36,672 bases of DNA, taken from positions 1 through 36,672 of IMG/VR virus record IMGVR_UViG_3300037245_000820. One strand, 5' to 3'. The notes beneath the pieces are model-generated. The model was not told the DNA's origin. It ran no database searches and saw only the letters and a program-made list of their open reading frames with translations. This document shows, one piece after another, positions 27,699-36,596 of this stretch; the stretch's first letter is position 1, and every line of letters starts with the position of its first letter. Both the position numbers and the translations under genes were made by a program. Source of the stretch: a virus.

Positions 27699-27920
27699 AT
27701 GTTTAGAATAAGTAACGATACATATATGGAGAAAGGCTATTTAATTGAGATAGTTGATGACATCTATGAGTTTACAGTTATATTAACACAAGAGGATTCA
27801 ATTAACCCCTGCTTTCAATACACATTTAAGTTGTATGGTCACTACGTTGGTCAGATGGATGATCTAGTAGAAGATGCTATTGGAATGTATGAAAGGACAC
27901 TAGAAGATATAAAAATATAA
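27699..27920 (+). CDS. Small protein at the head of the late operon
   Basis: 73 residues, acidic: MFRISNDTYMEKGYLIEIVD, EFTVILTQEDSINPCFQYTF, GHYVGQMDDLVEDAIGMYER. Alpha/beta fold, no motif. First gene after the late leader hairpin and before terminase, a position often taken by regulators or HNH proteins; it has no HNH motif. Unknown function. Confidence 0.6.
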   Translation: MFRISNDTYMEKGYLIEIVDDIYEFTVILTQEDSINPCFQYTFKLYGHYVGQMDDLVEDAIGMYERTLEDIKI

Positions 27921-27928
27921 TTATATAA

Positions 27929-28339
27929 TTGCCAACTAAAAAAAATATCGAAACACCAGAAATACTCTATGATTTATTTGTAGAGTATAAAACCTATGCG
28001 AAAGAAAACCCTAAAAAGGAGAACTTTTACAACGCTAAGGAGGGAAAAGAGATATCTATAACTCGAGAAATACCTTATACAATGGTAGGTTTCGAGAATT
28101 TTGTATTTAGTAAAGGTATTATCTCCACATTGGTTAATTACTTTGCTGACTCTAATAATGCTTATGGTAAATATTCAAGTATCTGTTCGCGTATAAGAGC
28201 AGAAATAAAGCAGGATCAGATAGATGGTGGTATGGTTGGAATATACAACACAAGCATTACACAACGTTTAAATGGTTTAGTAGATAAGCAGGAGCACGTG
28301 GTAATAACAGAACAACCGTTATTTAATACAGATGGCTAA
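27929..28339 (+). CDS. terS: Terminase small subunit
   Basis: 136 residues starting at TTG. Recognises phage DNA and hands it to the large subunit for packaging. It begins with TKKNIETPEILYDLFVEYKT, has a helix-turn-helix-like YTMVGFENFVFSKGI section and ends with a GIYNTSITQRLNGLVDKQEH segment that occurs in small terminase proteins of Bacteroidota phages (from memory). Overlaps the large subunit gene by eight bases. TTG start chosen because no ATG lies near, and the spacing to the previous stop is eight bases. Confidence 0.75.
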   Translation: MPTKKNIETPEILYDLFVEYKTYAKENPKKENFYNAKEGKEISITREIPYTMVGFENFVFSKGIISTLVNYFADSNNAYGKYSSICSRIRAEIKQDQIDGGMVGIYNTSITQRLNGLVDKQEHVVITEQPLFNTDG

Positions 28340-29495
28340 TAATGACTTCATAGTAACGACTGCCTTAAAGAAGTTGCTGAAGTTAAAGAAAAGAATTAAG
28401 GTAGTACCAGGGGGTACAAGTGCGGGTAAAACCTACTCTATACTCCCTATATTAATTGATAAAGCAATAAAAGAAAAGTTCCTTGAAATATCAGTAGTAA
28501 GTGAATCAATACCAAACCTAAGACGTGGTGCATTAAAAGATTTTATTAAAATAATGCAAACCACAAATAGGTGGATAGACAACCATTACAGTAGAACGCT
28601 ATTAAAATACACCTTTGCTAATGGCTCATTTATTGAGTTCTTTGGAGCAGATCAGCCAGATAAGCTAAGAGGTCCAAGAAGGCATATTTTATATATTAAT
28701 GAGTGTAATAACGTAAACTTTGAAAGCTATCAGCAATTGGCTATTAGAACATCTAATGAGGTATGGTTAGACTTTAACCCTACTCACGAGTTTTGGGTTC
28801 ATACAGAATTAGATAATGATGAAGATGTAGATCATTTAAAGCTCACATACTTAGATAATGAAGCTCTTAGTGAATCAATAGTAAAAGAGATTGAGAAGGG
28901 TAAAGCAAAGGCAAATACATCTAAATATTGGGCTAATTGGTGGCAAGTATATGGATTAGGTGAATTAGGATCATTAGAGGGTGTTATATTTAACAATTGG
29001 AGGTTAATTGATACAATACCAAGTGAAGCTAAATTAGTCGGAATAGGGATGGATTTTGGATATACAAATGACCCAACGGCAATAGTAGAGATTTATAGTT
29101 ATAACGGTAAAAGAATATTAAACGAGATTTGTTACAGAACAGGATTAGTGAATCAAGATATAGCAAGGCTACTTCCAAATGGAGTAGTAATTTATGCGGA
29201 CTCAGCCGAACCAAAATCAATAGAGGAGATAAGACGTACAGGCAAAGTGATAAAAGGTGTAACAAAAGGCAAGGATTCAATAATGTTTGGAATATCTACA
29301 ATGCAGGCGCAAGATTACTTAGTAACCAAACAAAGCACTAATATAATTAATGAGTTACGTTATTACTGTTGGGATACTGATAAAAACGGTAAAAAATTAA
29401 ACAAACCTATTGATATGTGGAATCACGCAATAGACGCAATTAGATATCACGAAATGGAAAACATAGGGATAAACAATACAATGTTTTTCTTTTAA
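28332..29495 (+). CDS. terL: Terminase large subunit
   Basis: 387 residues. Packaging ATPase: Walker A-like GGTSAGKT (27-34), Walker B ILYINE (119-124), DFNP coupling region (147-150). Nuclease: Asp241 in GMDFGY, Asp290 in YADSAEP, Asp368 in HAIDAIRY, the RNase H-like triad that cuts concatemers. Layout and length match the PBSX/Terminase_3-type family, which often package by headful, consistent with a permuted genome whose ends join by a short overlap. Followed by the portal gene after 12 bases. Confidence 0.95.
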   Translation: MANNDFIVTTALKKLLKLKKRIKVVPGGTSAGKTYSILPILIDKAIKEKFLEISVVSESIPNLRRGALKDFIKIMQTTNRWIDNHYSRTLLKYTFANGSFIEFFGADQPDKLRGPRRHILYINECNNVNFESYQQLAIRTSNEVWLDFNPTHEFWVHTELDNDEDVDHLKLTYLDNEALSESIVKEIEKGKAKANTSKYWANWWQVYGLGELGSLEGVIFNNWRLIDTIPSEAKLVGIGMDFGYTNDPTAIVEIYSYNGKRILNEICYRTGLVNQDIARLLPNGVVIYADSAEPKSIEEIRRTGKVIKGVTKGKDSIMFGISTMQAQDYLVTKQSTNIINELRYYCWDTDKNGKKLNKPIDMWNHAIDAIRYHEMENIGINNTMFFF

Positions 29496-29507
29496 TATAA
29501 TATACAA

Positions 29508-30911
29508 ATGGCACACAACAGTAGATTTAATAGAATTATTTCAGCAGCTTTTGGAAGAGAGCCTATAAAGTTCACTTATAATAAGTATAACGAAGCGTTT
29601 TTTAGTATGTTGGGTGGTGGTTTTACCAATTACGATACTAATGGGCAAAGCTATTTAGATAATGGCTATAATGTTAATCCTATTGTATTTAGTGTTATTA
29701 AACAACAAGCAACAAAGACCTCATCTATTCCTTATTTTATTAAGAAGGTAGAAGATAAGAAGGCAAAGAGTAAGTTAAATATGCTTTTAAAGGCTACTAA
29801 CAATAATTTAACACCACAGCAACAAATAAAGAAAGTAATATTAGAGAGTAAAGCATTTAGTGATGATATACTAGATATGCCTTTAATAGTGCCTAATCCA
29901 TTACAGACTTGGACTGAGTTTCACGATCTGTATAAGACTTTCTTACGGTTAACTGGTAATGTGTATATGTATATTCTTAAACCTGAATTAAGAGAGGGTG
30001 CTGATCCTATTGCAATTTATTTACTACCTAGTCATTTAACCGAGATAGTATTAAAAGCTAATGTAAGTATGTTGGGTGTTGAAAGCCCTATCAGTCATTA
30101 TATATTGATACAAGGTAATCAATACGTAGATTTTAAGGCTGAAAACGTAATACACGTTAAATTTAGTAATCCTAATTATGATGAAGATGGGAGGCATTTA
30201 TACGGTCAAAGCCCATTACAAGCGGGGTTGCGTAATATGCAAAGTTCAAACAAAGGATTAGACCTAAATATTAAAACATTGCAGTCTGGTGGAGCATTTG
30301 GCTTTATACACGGTACTAAGATCCCTTTAAGTGAGCTACAAGCTAAAGAGATTAAAGAACGTTTAAGTGAAATGAATACGAGTACTGAAGATTTAGCTAA
30401 GATTACGGGTATGAGTGCTGAAGTAGCATTTACACGTATATCATTAACGACTGCTGAATTACAACCGTTTGAGTATTTAAACTACGATCAAAAACAAATA
30501 TGTAATGTATTAGGTTGGGATGACCTATTACTAAATAATGATAGTGGTGCTAAATTCGATAACGTGGATTCTGCACGTAAAAGGGTGGTTACAGATAACA
30601 TACAGCCTGATCTATTGTTGTTACAGGACGCTTTTAATAAATATTTCCTTCCATTATTCAAAGGTTACGAGAATACAGAAATAATCTATGATATAAGTGA
30701 GCTTCCTGAGATGCAACAAGACACAAAAACGATGGTAGATTGGGCTGTACTGTTATTAGATAGAGGTGTGCTGCATAGAAACGAGGTAAGAGATATAGTA
30801 ACGTTTGCACCAGTAGATGATCCTAATATGGAGGTTTACACGGTTGCAAATGATGTGTTAACATTAGAGGAGGCAATAGAAAGTGAATTTAATATAGAGC
30901 CACCTAAATAA
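29508..30911 (+). CDS. Portal protein (HK97-type)
   Basis: 467 residues. Dodecameric ring at the unique head vertex through which DNA enters and leaves. Features: NPIVFSVIKQQATKTSSIPY near 57-76, a LTGNVYMYILK core with LPSHLTEIVLK, VIHVKFSNPNYDEDGRHLYG, then QSSNKGLDLNIKTLQSGGAF and DNIQPDLLLLQDAFNKYF, all typical of HK97-family portals. Located between terminase and MuF-like gene as usual. Confidence 0.93.
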   Translation: MAHNSRFNRIISAAFGREPIKFTYNKYNEAFFSMLGGGFTNYDTNGQSYLDNGYNVNPIVFSVIKQQATKTSSIPYFIKKVEDKKAKSKLNMLLKATNNNLTPQQQIKKVILESKAFSDDILDMPLIVPNPLQTWTEFHDLYKTFLRLTGNVYMYILKPELREGADPIAIYLLPSHLTEIVLKANVSMLGVESPISHYILIQGNQYVDFKAENVIHVKFSNPNYDEDGRHLYGQSPLQAGLRNMQSSNKGLDLNIKTLQSGGAFGFIHGTKIPLSELQAKEIKERLSEMNTSTEDLAKITGMSAEVAFTRISLTTAELQPFEYLNYDQKQICNVLGWDDLLLNNDSGAKFDNVDSARKRVVTDNIQPDLLLLQDAFNKYFLPLFKGYENTEIIYDISELPEMQQDTKTMVDWAVLLLDRGVLHRNEVRDIVTFAPVDDPNMEVYTVANDVLTLEEAIESEFNIEPPK

Positions 30912-31703
30912 TTGGCAAGTATAACGAAATATAGACAAAAATGGATGGGCTACCATAAAGGCTATGAGAAAAGAGCTTTTAAGGAGTTACGAAAAGTGTT
31001 TAATAAATGGAATACAACCGTTATTAACACTGAGTTTGTAAGTGAAGATACAATTAAGCAACAATTAACAGCTTTGATTAGTGCCGAGGATATGTTTAAC
31101 ACATATCAAATGATTTACTTTAATATAGGAGTAAGACACGGTATAAGAGTAGGAAAGTTCATTAACATAGAGTTAACAAAAGAGTTTACAATACCAAAAT
31201 TTATGTTATTGTTTGAACGTAACCTTCCAATGTTTTTGAGAACGTTTGGAATAACACGTATTCAGCAAGTGCATAAGACATATTTAGCTGATGTGTTCCA
31301 ATTGTTTGATAGTAGATTAAAAGCGGGTAAAACACTAAAAGAAACAACAGACGAGGTGTTTAAAGTAATGAAGTCCCCACGTTTTTATAAGTGGCAGGCT
31401 GAAAGGATTGCAAGAACAGAAACAACAGCAGCAGCCAATTATGGAGCAGTACAAAGTGGTGCAGTTAGTGGTTTTGTAATGCAGAAACGATGGATTAGCG
31501 CATTAGATGGAAGAACAAGAGATCCACACGCTGCCGCAAACGGTTTAAGGGTAAACGAAAAAGAACCTTTTAACGTAGGTGGCGAAAGAATGATGTACCC
31601 AGGTGATCCAAGTGCTAGTGCTGGTAATGTTATAAATTGCAGATGTACAATAGCGGTAATACCTAAAAGAGATGTAAACGGTAGATTAATAAGAATTAAA
31701 TAA
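30912..31703 (+). CDS. Minor head protein, MuF/SPP1 gp7-like
   Basis: 263 residues starting at TTG. The C-terminal section is the MuF pattern: WQAERIARTETTAAANYGAV, WISALDGRTRDPHAAANG, then VINCRCTIAVIPKR (about 243-256). Such proteins bind the portal and assist head assembly or DNA delivery. It begins one base after the portal stop. No toxin domain fused to its end, unlike some MuF proteins. Confidence 0.9.
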   Translation: MASITKYRQKWMGYHKGYEKRAFKELRKVFNKWNTTVINTEFVSEDTIKQQLTALISAEDMFNTYQMIYFNIGVRHGIRVGKFINIELTKEFTIPKFMLLFERNLPMFLRTFGITRIQQVHKTYLADVFQLFDSRLKAGKTLKETTDEVFKVMKSPRFYKWQAERIARTETTAAANYGAVQSGAVSGFVMQKRWISALDGRTRDPHAAANGLRVNEKEPFNVGGERMMYPGDPSASAGNVINCRCTIAVIPKRDVNGRLIRIK

Positions 31704-31711
31704 ATAATATT

Positions 31712-32017
31712 ATGGAAAGCAAAAGTGATATTACAAAAAGAAGGGGATGTATAAGGATTTCTAAAGAGTTAATTGATAATTTAGATTTAGGTTTTTTTAA
31801 ATTGCTTTTTGGTAGCTTTTACCCAATAAATACAGAAATAATTGGATTTGGAGATATAATGTATTATGGTTATTCAGAGCATTTTGATATATCTAAAGAA
31901 GGGGAATCTATACGGTATGAAGCTATATTTACAGGTGTCAGTGCTGATATATTTGATGTGACAAGTGTGCATCCTAGTGATGAAATAAAATACACGATAG
32001 AGTTTAGTAAAATATAA
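31712..32017 (+). CDS. Small unknown protein between head genes
   Basis: 101 residues: MESKSDITKRRGCIRISKEL, then LGFFKLLFGSFYPINTEIIG and DIMYYGYSEHFDISKEGESI. Beta-rich, soluble. It interrupts the usual MuF-protease order and may be a recently acquired gene or a decoration protein. AT-rich gaps lie on both sides, unlike the overlapping neighbours. No family recognised. Confidence 0.6.
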   Translation: MESKSDITKRRGCIRISKELIDNLDLGFFKLLFGSFYPINTEIIGFGDIMYYGYSEHFDISKEGESIRYEAIFTGVSADIFDVTSVHPSDEIKYTIEFSKI

Positions 32018-32036
32018 TTAATAAATAATAAATATA

Positions 32037-32693
32037 ATGGATTTTAAGCAAATAAGTTACGATTTAAAAGAACTTGACGAGGCAAAGGGAGTTGTTATAG
32101 CGTATGCGAATGCTTATAACAACAAAGATAGTGATAATGATATATCAGCACCTGGTAGTTTTAATAAGACGGTTACAGAGAACTTTAAACGGATTAGAGT
32201 ACTGAAGGACCACAACCCTACTAAAATGATTGGAGTGCCTTTAAAAATAGACACTAAAGATAGTTATGGTTTATTAACTACTACACAGTTCAATATGAAT
32301 AAGCCTTTAGGAAGGGATATGTTTACTGATGTAAAGTTAATGCACGAGAATAAATTAAATGCTGAGTTATCTATTGGTTATCAAGTATTACAAAGAGATC
32401 AAAAGAACAAAGCGATAATAACTGAGTATAAATTAATGGAATATTCTTTTTTATCTAGTTGGGCGGCTAATGAGTTGGCAACTGTACAAGATATAAAAGG
32501 GATTAAGAAGTATTACGGAATAATTGACATACTTATAAAGGGATATGATTTAGATTATTCAGATGAGAGATTAAAGCAAATAGAAGTAATATTAAAAGCA
32601 CTTTCTACAAAAGAGCCGTTATTAGATAACACTCATAAAGATAAGCCGCTAGATGAACAACAAATTTTTAATAATTTCCTAAAAACATTATAA
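32037..32693 (+). CDS. Prohead maturation protease (HK97 family U35/S78)
   Basis: 218 residues. Cuts the scaffold part of the capsid protein during head maturation. GVVIAYANAYNNKDSDNDIS (about 18-37), VLKDHNPTKMIG with catalytic His59, and LNAELSIGYQV with catalytic Ser112 are the family blocks; LMEYSFLSSWAANELATV follows. A separate C-terminal helix region may act as internal scaffold. Starts after an AT-rich leader and is followed directly by the capsid gene. Confidence 0.93.
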   Translation: MDFKQISYDLKELDEAKGVVIAYANAYNNKDSDNDISAPGSFNKTVTENFKRIRVLKDHNPTKMIGVPLKIDTKDSYGLLTTTQFNMNKPLGRDMFTDVKLMHENKLNAELSIGYQVLQRDQKNKAIITEYKLMEYSFLSSWAANELATVQDIKGIKKYYGIIDILIKGYDLDYSDERLKQIEVILKALSTKEPLLDNTHKDKPLDEQQIFNNFLKTL

Positions 32694-32694
32694 A

Positions 32695-33825
32695 ATGGAA
32701 TTAAAAGAACAATTAGAGGCTTTAACCACTAAATTAGAAGGTAAGTCTAAAGAACAAGCTGAGAACTTAATTAAAGAGTTTAAGCTAGAAAATGAAACAG
32801 CTATTAAAGACGCTGTAAAAGAATCAAATGAGGCAATGCAAGTTAAGTTAGACGCTATACAAGCACACGCTGACAAATTAGACGTTAAACTTCAAGAGAA
32901 AAGTAAAAACGAAGCATCTGGAGGTGACGCTTTAAAAGCTGTTATTACTGAGAATTACGAAACTATATCTAAAGTTCGTAAAGGTGCGGCAGTACAAGTG
33001 AAAGCTGTTGGTGATATGGGTACTGGTAATCTTACAGGTGACGAACCAAGAGATTATAATTTTGATGTTGTTATGTTCCCTAATCAGAAAGTTAATGTAT
33101 CTGATTTAGTTGGTAATGTAATGATTAACGGTGGTACTTATACATTCACTCGTGAAGTAACTGGTGAAGGTTCAATAAGCGATCAAACAGAGGGTTCTAG
33201 TAAATCTCAGATTGATTATGATTTCTTAAATGTAGATGTTGCAACTAACTTCTTAGCTGGTTTTGCACGTTACAGTAAAAAGATGAAAAATAACCTTCCT
33301 TACTTGGAAAGTTTCATACCTAGAGTATTAAGACGTGATTATGCAAAAGCTGAAAATGCCGCCTTTAATACGGTATTAATAGCACAAGCAACTGCATCTA
33401 CTCAAATTATAACGGGTAAAAATAAGATTGAAATGCTTATTAATGACGTTGCGAGATTAGACGGTTTAGACAGAGATGTAAATGCTATCGTTGTAACTCC
33501 TGCTGATTATTGGGATATTTTGATTACTGAAAAATCAACTGGTGCAGGTTACGGTTTACCAGGGATTGTTTCTTTAGAAGGTGGTGTTTTACGTATTAAT
33601 GGTATTCCTTTAGTTAAAGCTACTTGGATGACTGCTAATAAGTATTTTGTTGCTGATTGGAGTAGAATTAATAAGGTAACAACTGAAGGTTTATCTTTAG
33701 ATTTCTCTGAGGAAGAAGGAACTAACTTTGTTAAGAATCAAGTTACTGCAAGAATAGAGGCACAAGTTGCTCTTGCTGTTGAGGATAAATTAGCTATTTT
33801 ATACGGTGATTTTACAGCTGTATAA
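32695..33825 (+). CDS. Major capsid protein (HK97 fold)
   Basis: 376 residues. Charged helical N-terminus (about 1-75, LKEQLEALTTKLEGKSKEQA onward) is the delta/scaffold domain expected to be removed by the protease. The body has GGTYTFTREVTGEGSISDQT, LAGFARYSKKMKNNLPYLES, INDVARLDGLDRDVNAIVVT and LRINGIPLVKATWMTANKYF, matching HK97 gp5-like proteins. A terminator hairpin follows, so the transcript may be enriched for this gene. Confidence 0.95.
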   Translation: MELKEQLEALTTKLEGKSKEQAENLIKEFKLENETAIKDAVKESNEAMQVKLDAIQAHADKLDVKLQEKSKNEASGGDALKAVITENYETISKVRKGAAVQVKAVGDMGTGNLTGDEPRDYNFDVVMFPNQKVNVSDLVGNVMINGGTYTFTREVTGEGSISDQTEGSSKSQIDYDFLNVDVATNFLAGFARYSKKMKNNLPYLESFIPRVLRRDYAKAENAAFNTVLIAQATASTQIITGKNKIEMLINDVARLDGLDRDVNAIVVTPADYWDILITEKSTGAGYGLPGIVSLEGGVLRINGIPLVKATWMTANKYFVADWSRINKVTTEGLSLDFSEEEGTNFVKNQVTARIEAQVALAVEDKLAILYGDFTAV

Positions 33826-33842
33826 TAGATAACAATAACAAT

Positions 33843-33885
33843 GCCCCTCACACCTACTTAGCAATGTGCAAAGGAGGGGCTTCTT
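33843..33885 (+). terminator. Hairpin after the major capsid gene
   Basis: GCCCCTC (33843-33849) pairs with GAGGGGC (33874-33880); loop of 24 bases; then TTCTT. Partial terminator likely letting some transcription through to the tail genes, giving higher capsid expression. The GCCCCTCAC start resembles the hairpin at 10135. Confidence 0.7.
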
Positions 33886-33914
33886 AAAAGAAATAACAAT
33901 TAAATAAATATATT

Positions 33915-34040
33915 ATGGCAAAAGTAAAGATTTCATTCTATTGTATTAAAACACAGAAAACTTATAAAGTAGGAAGTGAATACAAAGGTAAAAGAAAAGA
34001 TTTAGATCATTTAATGGAGGGTTATAAAGAAGATAAGTAA
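33915..34040 (+). CDS. Small protein between capsid and connector genes
   Basis: 41 residues read by hand: MAKVKISFYCIKTQKTYKVG then a basic-acidic end. Preceded by an AAATAAATATATT leader like those of other well-expressed late genes. Beta-hairpin start with Tyr/Lys-rich turn. Many phages carry a small gene at this site; its role is unclear. Likely real given the clean leader. Confidence 0.6.
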   Translation: MAKVKISFYCIKTQKTYKVGSEYKGKRKDLDHLMEGYKEDK

Positions 34041-34084
34041 AACAATATACCGTCTATTAATTTAGGCGGTTTAAAACATAACAA

Positions 34085-34546
34085 ATGGCATTTATAGACA
34101 TCATACCACTAGCAGACGCTAAAATCTATCTAAGAATAGATGATACACTAACAGAAGATGACGCACAAATCACTCGAATGATTAACGCTGCTTTGTCGTA
34201 TGTTGAACGCCATACAAATCACGTGCTATTTGCACAAGATAAAGAATATAGGTTAATTAATGGTTTTGTAAGTGTATATGACCATCCAGTTAATAGTGAG
34301 GTTACAGATGATTTGGTAGTAGTAGATAAAACCTTACATAAAAACTATACATTAGGCTCAGACAATGCTTTAATAGAGTTAAACGTTGGTTATGCAACTG
34401 CTGCTGATGTACCTGATGAATTAGTTGAGATAGCCTATATTATAATTGATATTTGGTATTATGCAAAGGAAACTGGAAAAACAGTTGCAGATTTAACTGA
34501 TTTTGACAAAGCTGTATTAGATAGTTATAAAAGGTTTATAGTATGA
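34085..34546 (+). CDS. Head-tail connector (HK97 gp6-like)
   Basis: 153 residues, first connector ring under the portal. LADAKIYLRIDDTLTEDDAQ then ITRMINAALSYVERHTNHVL (about 8-47) and a C-terminal ADVPDELVEIAYIIIDIWYY helix are the typical all-helical plan with inserted strands. ATG chosen after ACAAA leader. Overlaps the next gene by four bases. Confidence 0.88.
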   Translation: MAFIDIIPLADAKIYLRIDDTLTEDDAQITRMINAALSYVERHTNHVLFAQDKEYRLINGFVSVYDHPVNSEVTDDLVVVDKTLHKNYTLGSDNALIELNVGYATAADVPDELVEIAYIIIDIWYYAKETGKTVADLTDFDKAVLDSYKRFIV

Positions 34547-34890
34547 GAGCAAGAGGGTTTAACAAACGTATAGATATTTACACTATAACAGCCGTTCCAG
34601 ACACGTTCGGTGGTAATACAGTTAGTGAAGCGTTAACCTCTTCTAGTTGGGCTAAGATTGAAACTGTTAAACCAAATAGAGGCGATTTAAGAACGGATAT
34701 TGGAATATTAGACGCAAGTAACAGTATAGTTATAACACTACGTAAAAGATTAGATTTAGTGTATAATATGACTACTATGTTTATAAAGTATAGGGGTGAA
34801 AAGTATATAATTGATAGTTTCCCTGCTAACATAGATTTTGAGGATAGTATAATTAAAATAGTTTGCACAAAAGAAACTAATAACGATTAA
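34543..34890 (+). CDS. Head closure / head-tail adaptor protein
   Basis: 115 residues. FNKRIDIYTITAVPDTFGGN, WAKIETVKPNRGDLRTDIGI, then a MFIKYRGEKYIIDSFPANID block match the head-tail adaptor (SPP1 gp16-like) beta-barrel family, which seals the filled head and docks the tail. ATGA overlap with the previous gene and one-base overlap with the next. Confidence 0.88.
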   Translation: MRARGFNKRIDIYTITAVPDTFGGNTVSEALTSSSWAKIETVKPNRGDLRTDIGILDASNSIVITLRKRLDLVYNMTTMFIKYRGEKYIIDSFPANIDFEDSIIKIVCTKETNND

Positions 34891-35327
34891 TGATTAGGCT
34901 AAAAGTTACAGGTATAAAGAATGTTGAGGCTGCTTTAAAAAAGTACGGTGAAAAGGCTGTTGAAGGTTTTGAAGAGGTGATTTTTGATGAAGCTACTAAG
35001 ATGGCTGAGGTTGCAAAACTTAAAGCACCCGTTGATGATAGTTTTTTAAGAAGTTCTATTAATTGGGCAAAAGTGAATAATTTACATTATGATGTAGGCA
35101 CTAAAATACCTTATGCACCCTATCAAGAGTTTGGAACGGGTGGTTTAGTTGATGTACCAAGGGGTTGGGAGAAAATGGCAATGGAATTTATAGGTAAAGG
35201 CATAAGAAAAGTTAATTTAGAACCTCAACCGTTTATGTACCCTGCATATTTAGAGGGTAAAAAAACATATAGTAAGCAATTAAAGTTAGTAATAAAAGAC
35301 TTAAATAAAGACTTTAACAATGGTTAA
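34890..35327 (+). CDS. HK97 gp10-like tail completion protein
   Basis: 145 residues. VTGIKNVEAALKKYGEKAVE helix, EVAKLKAPVDDSFLRSSINW, PYAPYQEFGTGG and PQPFMYPAYLEGKK are the family blocks. Acts at the head-tail joining step. Overlaps the next gene by eight bases, a compact late operon. Confidence 0.9.
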   Translation: MIRLKVTGIKNVEAALKKYGEKAVEGFEEVIFDEATKMAEVAKLKAPVDDSFLRSSINWAKVNNLHYDVGTKIPYAPYQEFGTGGLVDVPRGWEKMAMEFIGKGIRKVNLEPQPFMYPAYLEGKKTYSKQLKLVIKDLNKDFNNG

Positions 35328-35751
35328 GACATTACCAGATAAATGGGTTAGAAAGGCGGTTTTCACAGCTATAAATGATGTTGTAGTTGACACCAAAACA
35401 ATACCGTGTTATGATAGTAGGTTAACAGGTGGTAATGTAGTTAATTATACATTAATGACTACTCAAAGCAATGAAGTCGATAAACGTACTAAATGTGGTT
35501 ATGACTGGCAAAGTAGCATATTAATAGAGGTTTTTACACGTTATAAGTTAAGCGGTAACACGGGTTCAAGATTATTAGCTGATAATATACTAGATTCTAT
35601 TAAAACCCTTACAGATACGCTTACATTAGATGTTGCAAGTGGTTTAGATATAGTAACACAAATACAATCTTTTCCAAATGACTTAGTAAGTGAAACAAAT
35701 AACGAAATAATAATAAGAAAGTTTATGAGGATCGAATTTCTCATTGAGTAA
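35320..35751 (+). CDS. Tail terminator protein
   Basis: 143 residues. KWVRKAVFTAINDVVVDTKT, IPCYDSRLTG, WQSSILIEVFTRYKLSGNTG and a C-terminal NEIIIRKFMRIEFLIE strand fit the tail-terminator/DUF3168 group that caps the tail tube. Its position directly before the tube protein gene supports this. Family call is by pattern and order. Confidence 0.8.
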   Translation: MVKTLPDKWVRKAVFTAINDVVVDTKTIPCYDSRLTGGNVVNYTLMTTQSNEVDKRTKCGYDWQSSILIEVFTRYKLSGNTGSRLLADNILDSIKTLTDTLTLDVASGLDIVTQIQSFPNDLVSETNNEIIIRKFMRIEFLIE

Positions 35752-35774
35752 TAATAATTAAATAAATAATAACA

Positions 35775-36209
35775 ATGGCAAAAATTAAAGGAGAATTATT
35801 AATACTGTATGTATGGGATAGTTCAATTTATCGACCAATCGCTTGTTTAACTCAAAACAGTTTAAGCGAAACGCAAAACATTATTGAATCACAAACTAAA
35901 TGTGATCCAGGAGTAATAACAAAAATAGCAGGTTCTTATTCTTACGAACTAAGTGCAGAGGGTGAGTACATAGATACTACTTCAGCGGGTGCAGAGGTGA
36001 CAAGTGCATCACACGATTACTTGCATAGTGTTTTTGGAACAGAAGTAACTTGGAAATTAGCAACAGGTTTAACTGATACTGATTTTTACTTTGGAACTGC
36101 AATACTTAATGATTTAAGTATGGATGCAGCAGCAGGAGATGACCTAGCTACGTTTAGTGCATCATTAACGGGTACAGGTTTAATTGTTGAGATTGACCCT
36201 AACGCATAA
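35775..36209 (+). CDS. Major tail tube protein
   Basis: 144 residues, beta-rich. LLILYVWDSSIYRPIACLTQ, SLSETQNIIESQTKCDPG, then YSYELSAEGEYIDTTSAG and FSASLTGTGLIVE match TP901-1-like tube proteins. Preceded by the strongest late leader (TTAAATAAATAATAACA), fitting high expression. A paralog near 4.6 kb has the same start pattern. Confidence 0.88.
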   Translation: MAKIKGELLILYVWDSSIYRPIACLTQNSLSETQNIIESQTKCDPGVITKIAGSYSYELSAEGEYIDTTSAGAEVTSASHDYLHSVFGTEVTWKLATGLTDTDFYFGTAILNDLSMDAAAGDDLATFSASLTGTGLIVEIDPNA

Positions 36210-36230
36210 TAATAATTTAAAGCAAAAGAA

Positions 36231-36596
36231 ATGATTAATAATGCAATAATAACAGTACATAAAACCAAATTTAATTTTCATTTTGGGATGGGTTTTTTAG
36301 GTGAACTTTTAGATGATTTAGATACAGACATCGAAGGAGTGATGGAAAAAGTTAATAAAAATCCTTTTAAAATGATACCTATTATTATGTTTGGAGCTGC
36401 TAAGTATGGTTTTGAACGTAAAGACGAAGAGTGTAAATACACGTTGTATGATTTTATAGATTTTATTGATGCTGATGGTGGTATTCAAGCTAAATCTGTT
36501 CAAAAGTTTTTAGAAGCATTTACAAACAGTGTGATTAAAGATGTGCCAAAAGAAGAGGGTACTGCAAAAAAGATAAAAGCCCCGAAAAAAAGTTAG
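36231..36596 (+). CDS. Tail assembly chaperone gpG
   Basis: 121 residues, helical and acidic then basic at the end. TKFNFHFGMGFLGELLDDLD, NPFKMIPIIMFGAAKYGFER, YTLYDFIDFIDADGGIQAKS and KFLEAFTNSVIK agree with tail chaperones upstream of the tape measure. A -1 slip on the A7 run near its stop gives the gpGT fusion, which continues at the left end of the window. Confidence 0.85.
   Translation: MINNAIITVHKTKFNFHFGMGFLGELLDDLDTDIEGVMEKVNKNPFKMIPIIMFGAAKYGFERKDEECKYTLYDFIDFIDADGGIQAKSVQKFLEAFTNSVIKDVPKEEGTAKKIKAPKKS

Noticed and set aside
29029-29280. Minus-strand frame of 83 codons within the terminase gene
   Set aside because: Lies fully inside the nuclease domain of the large terminase and has low-complexity Leu/Ser composition.
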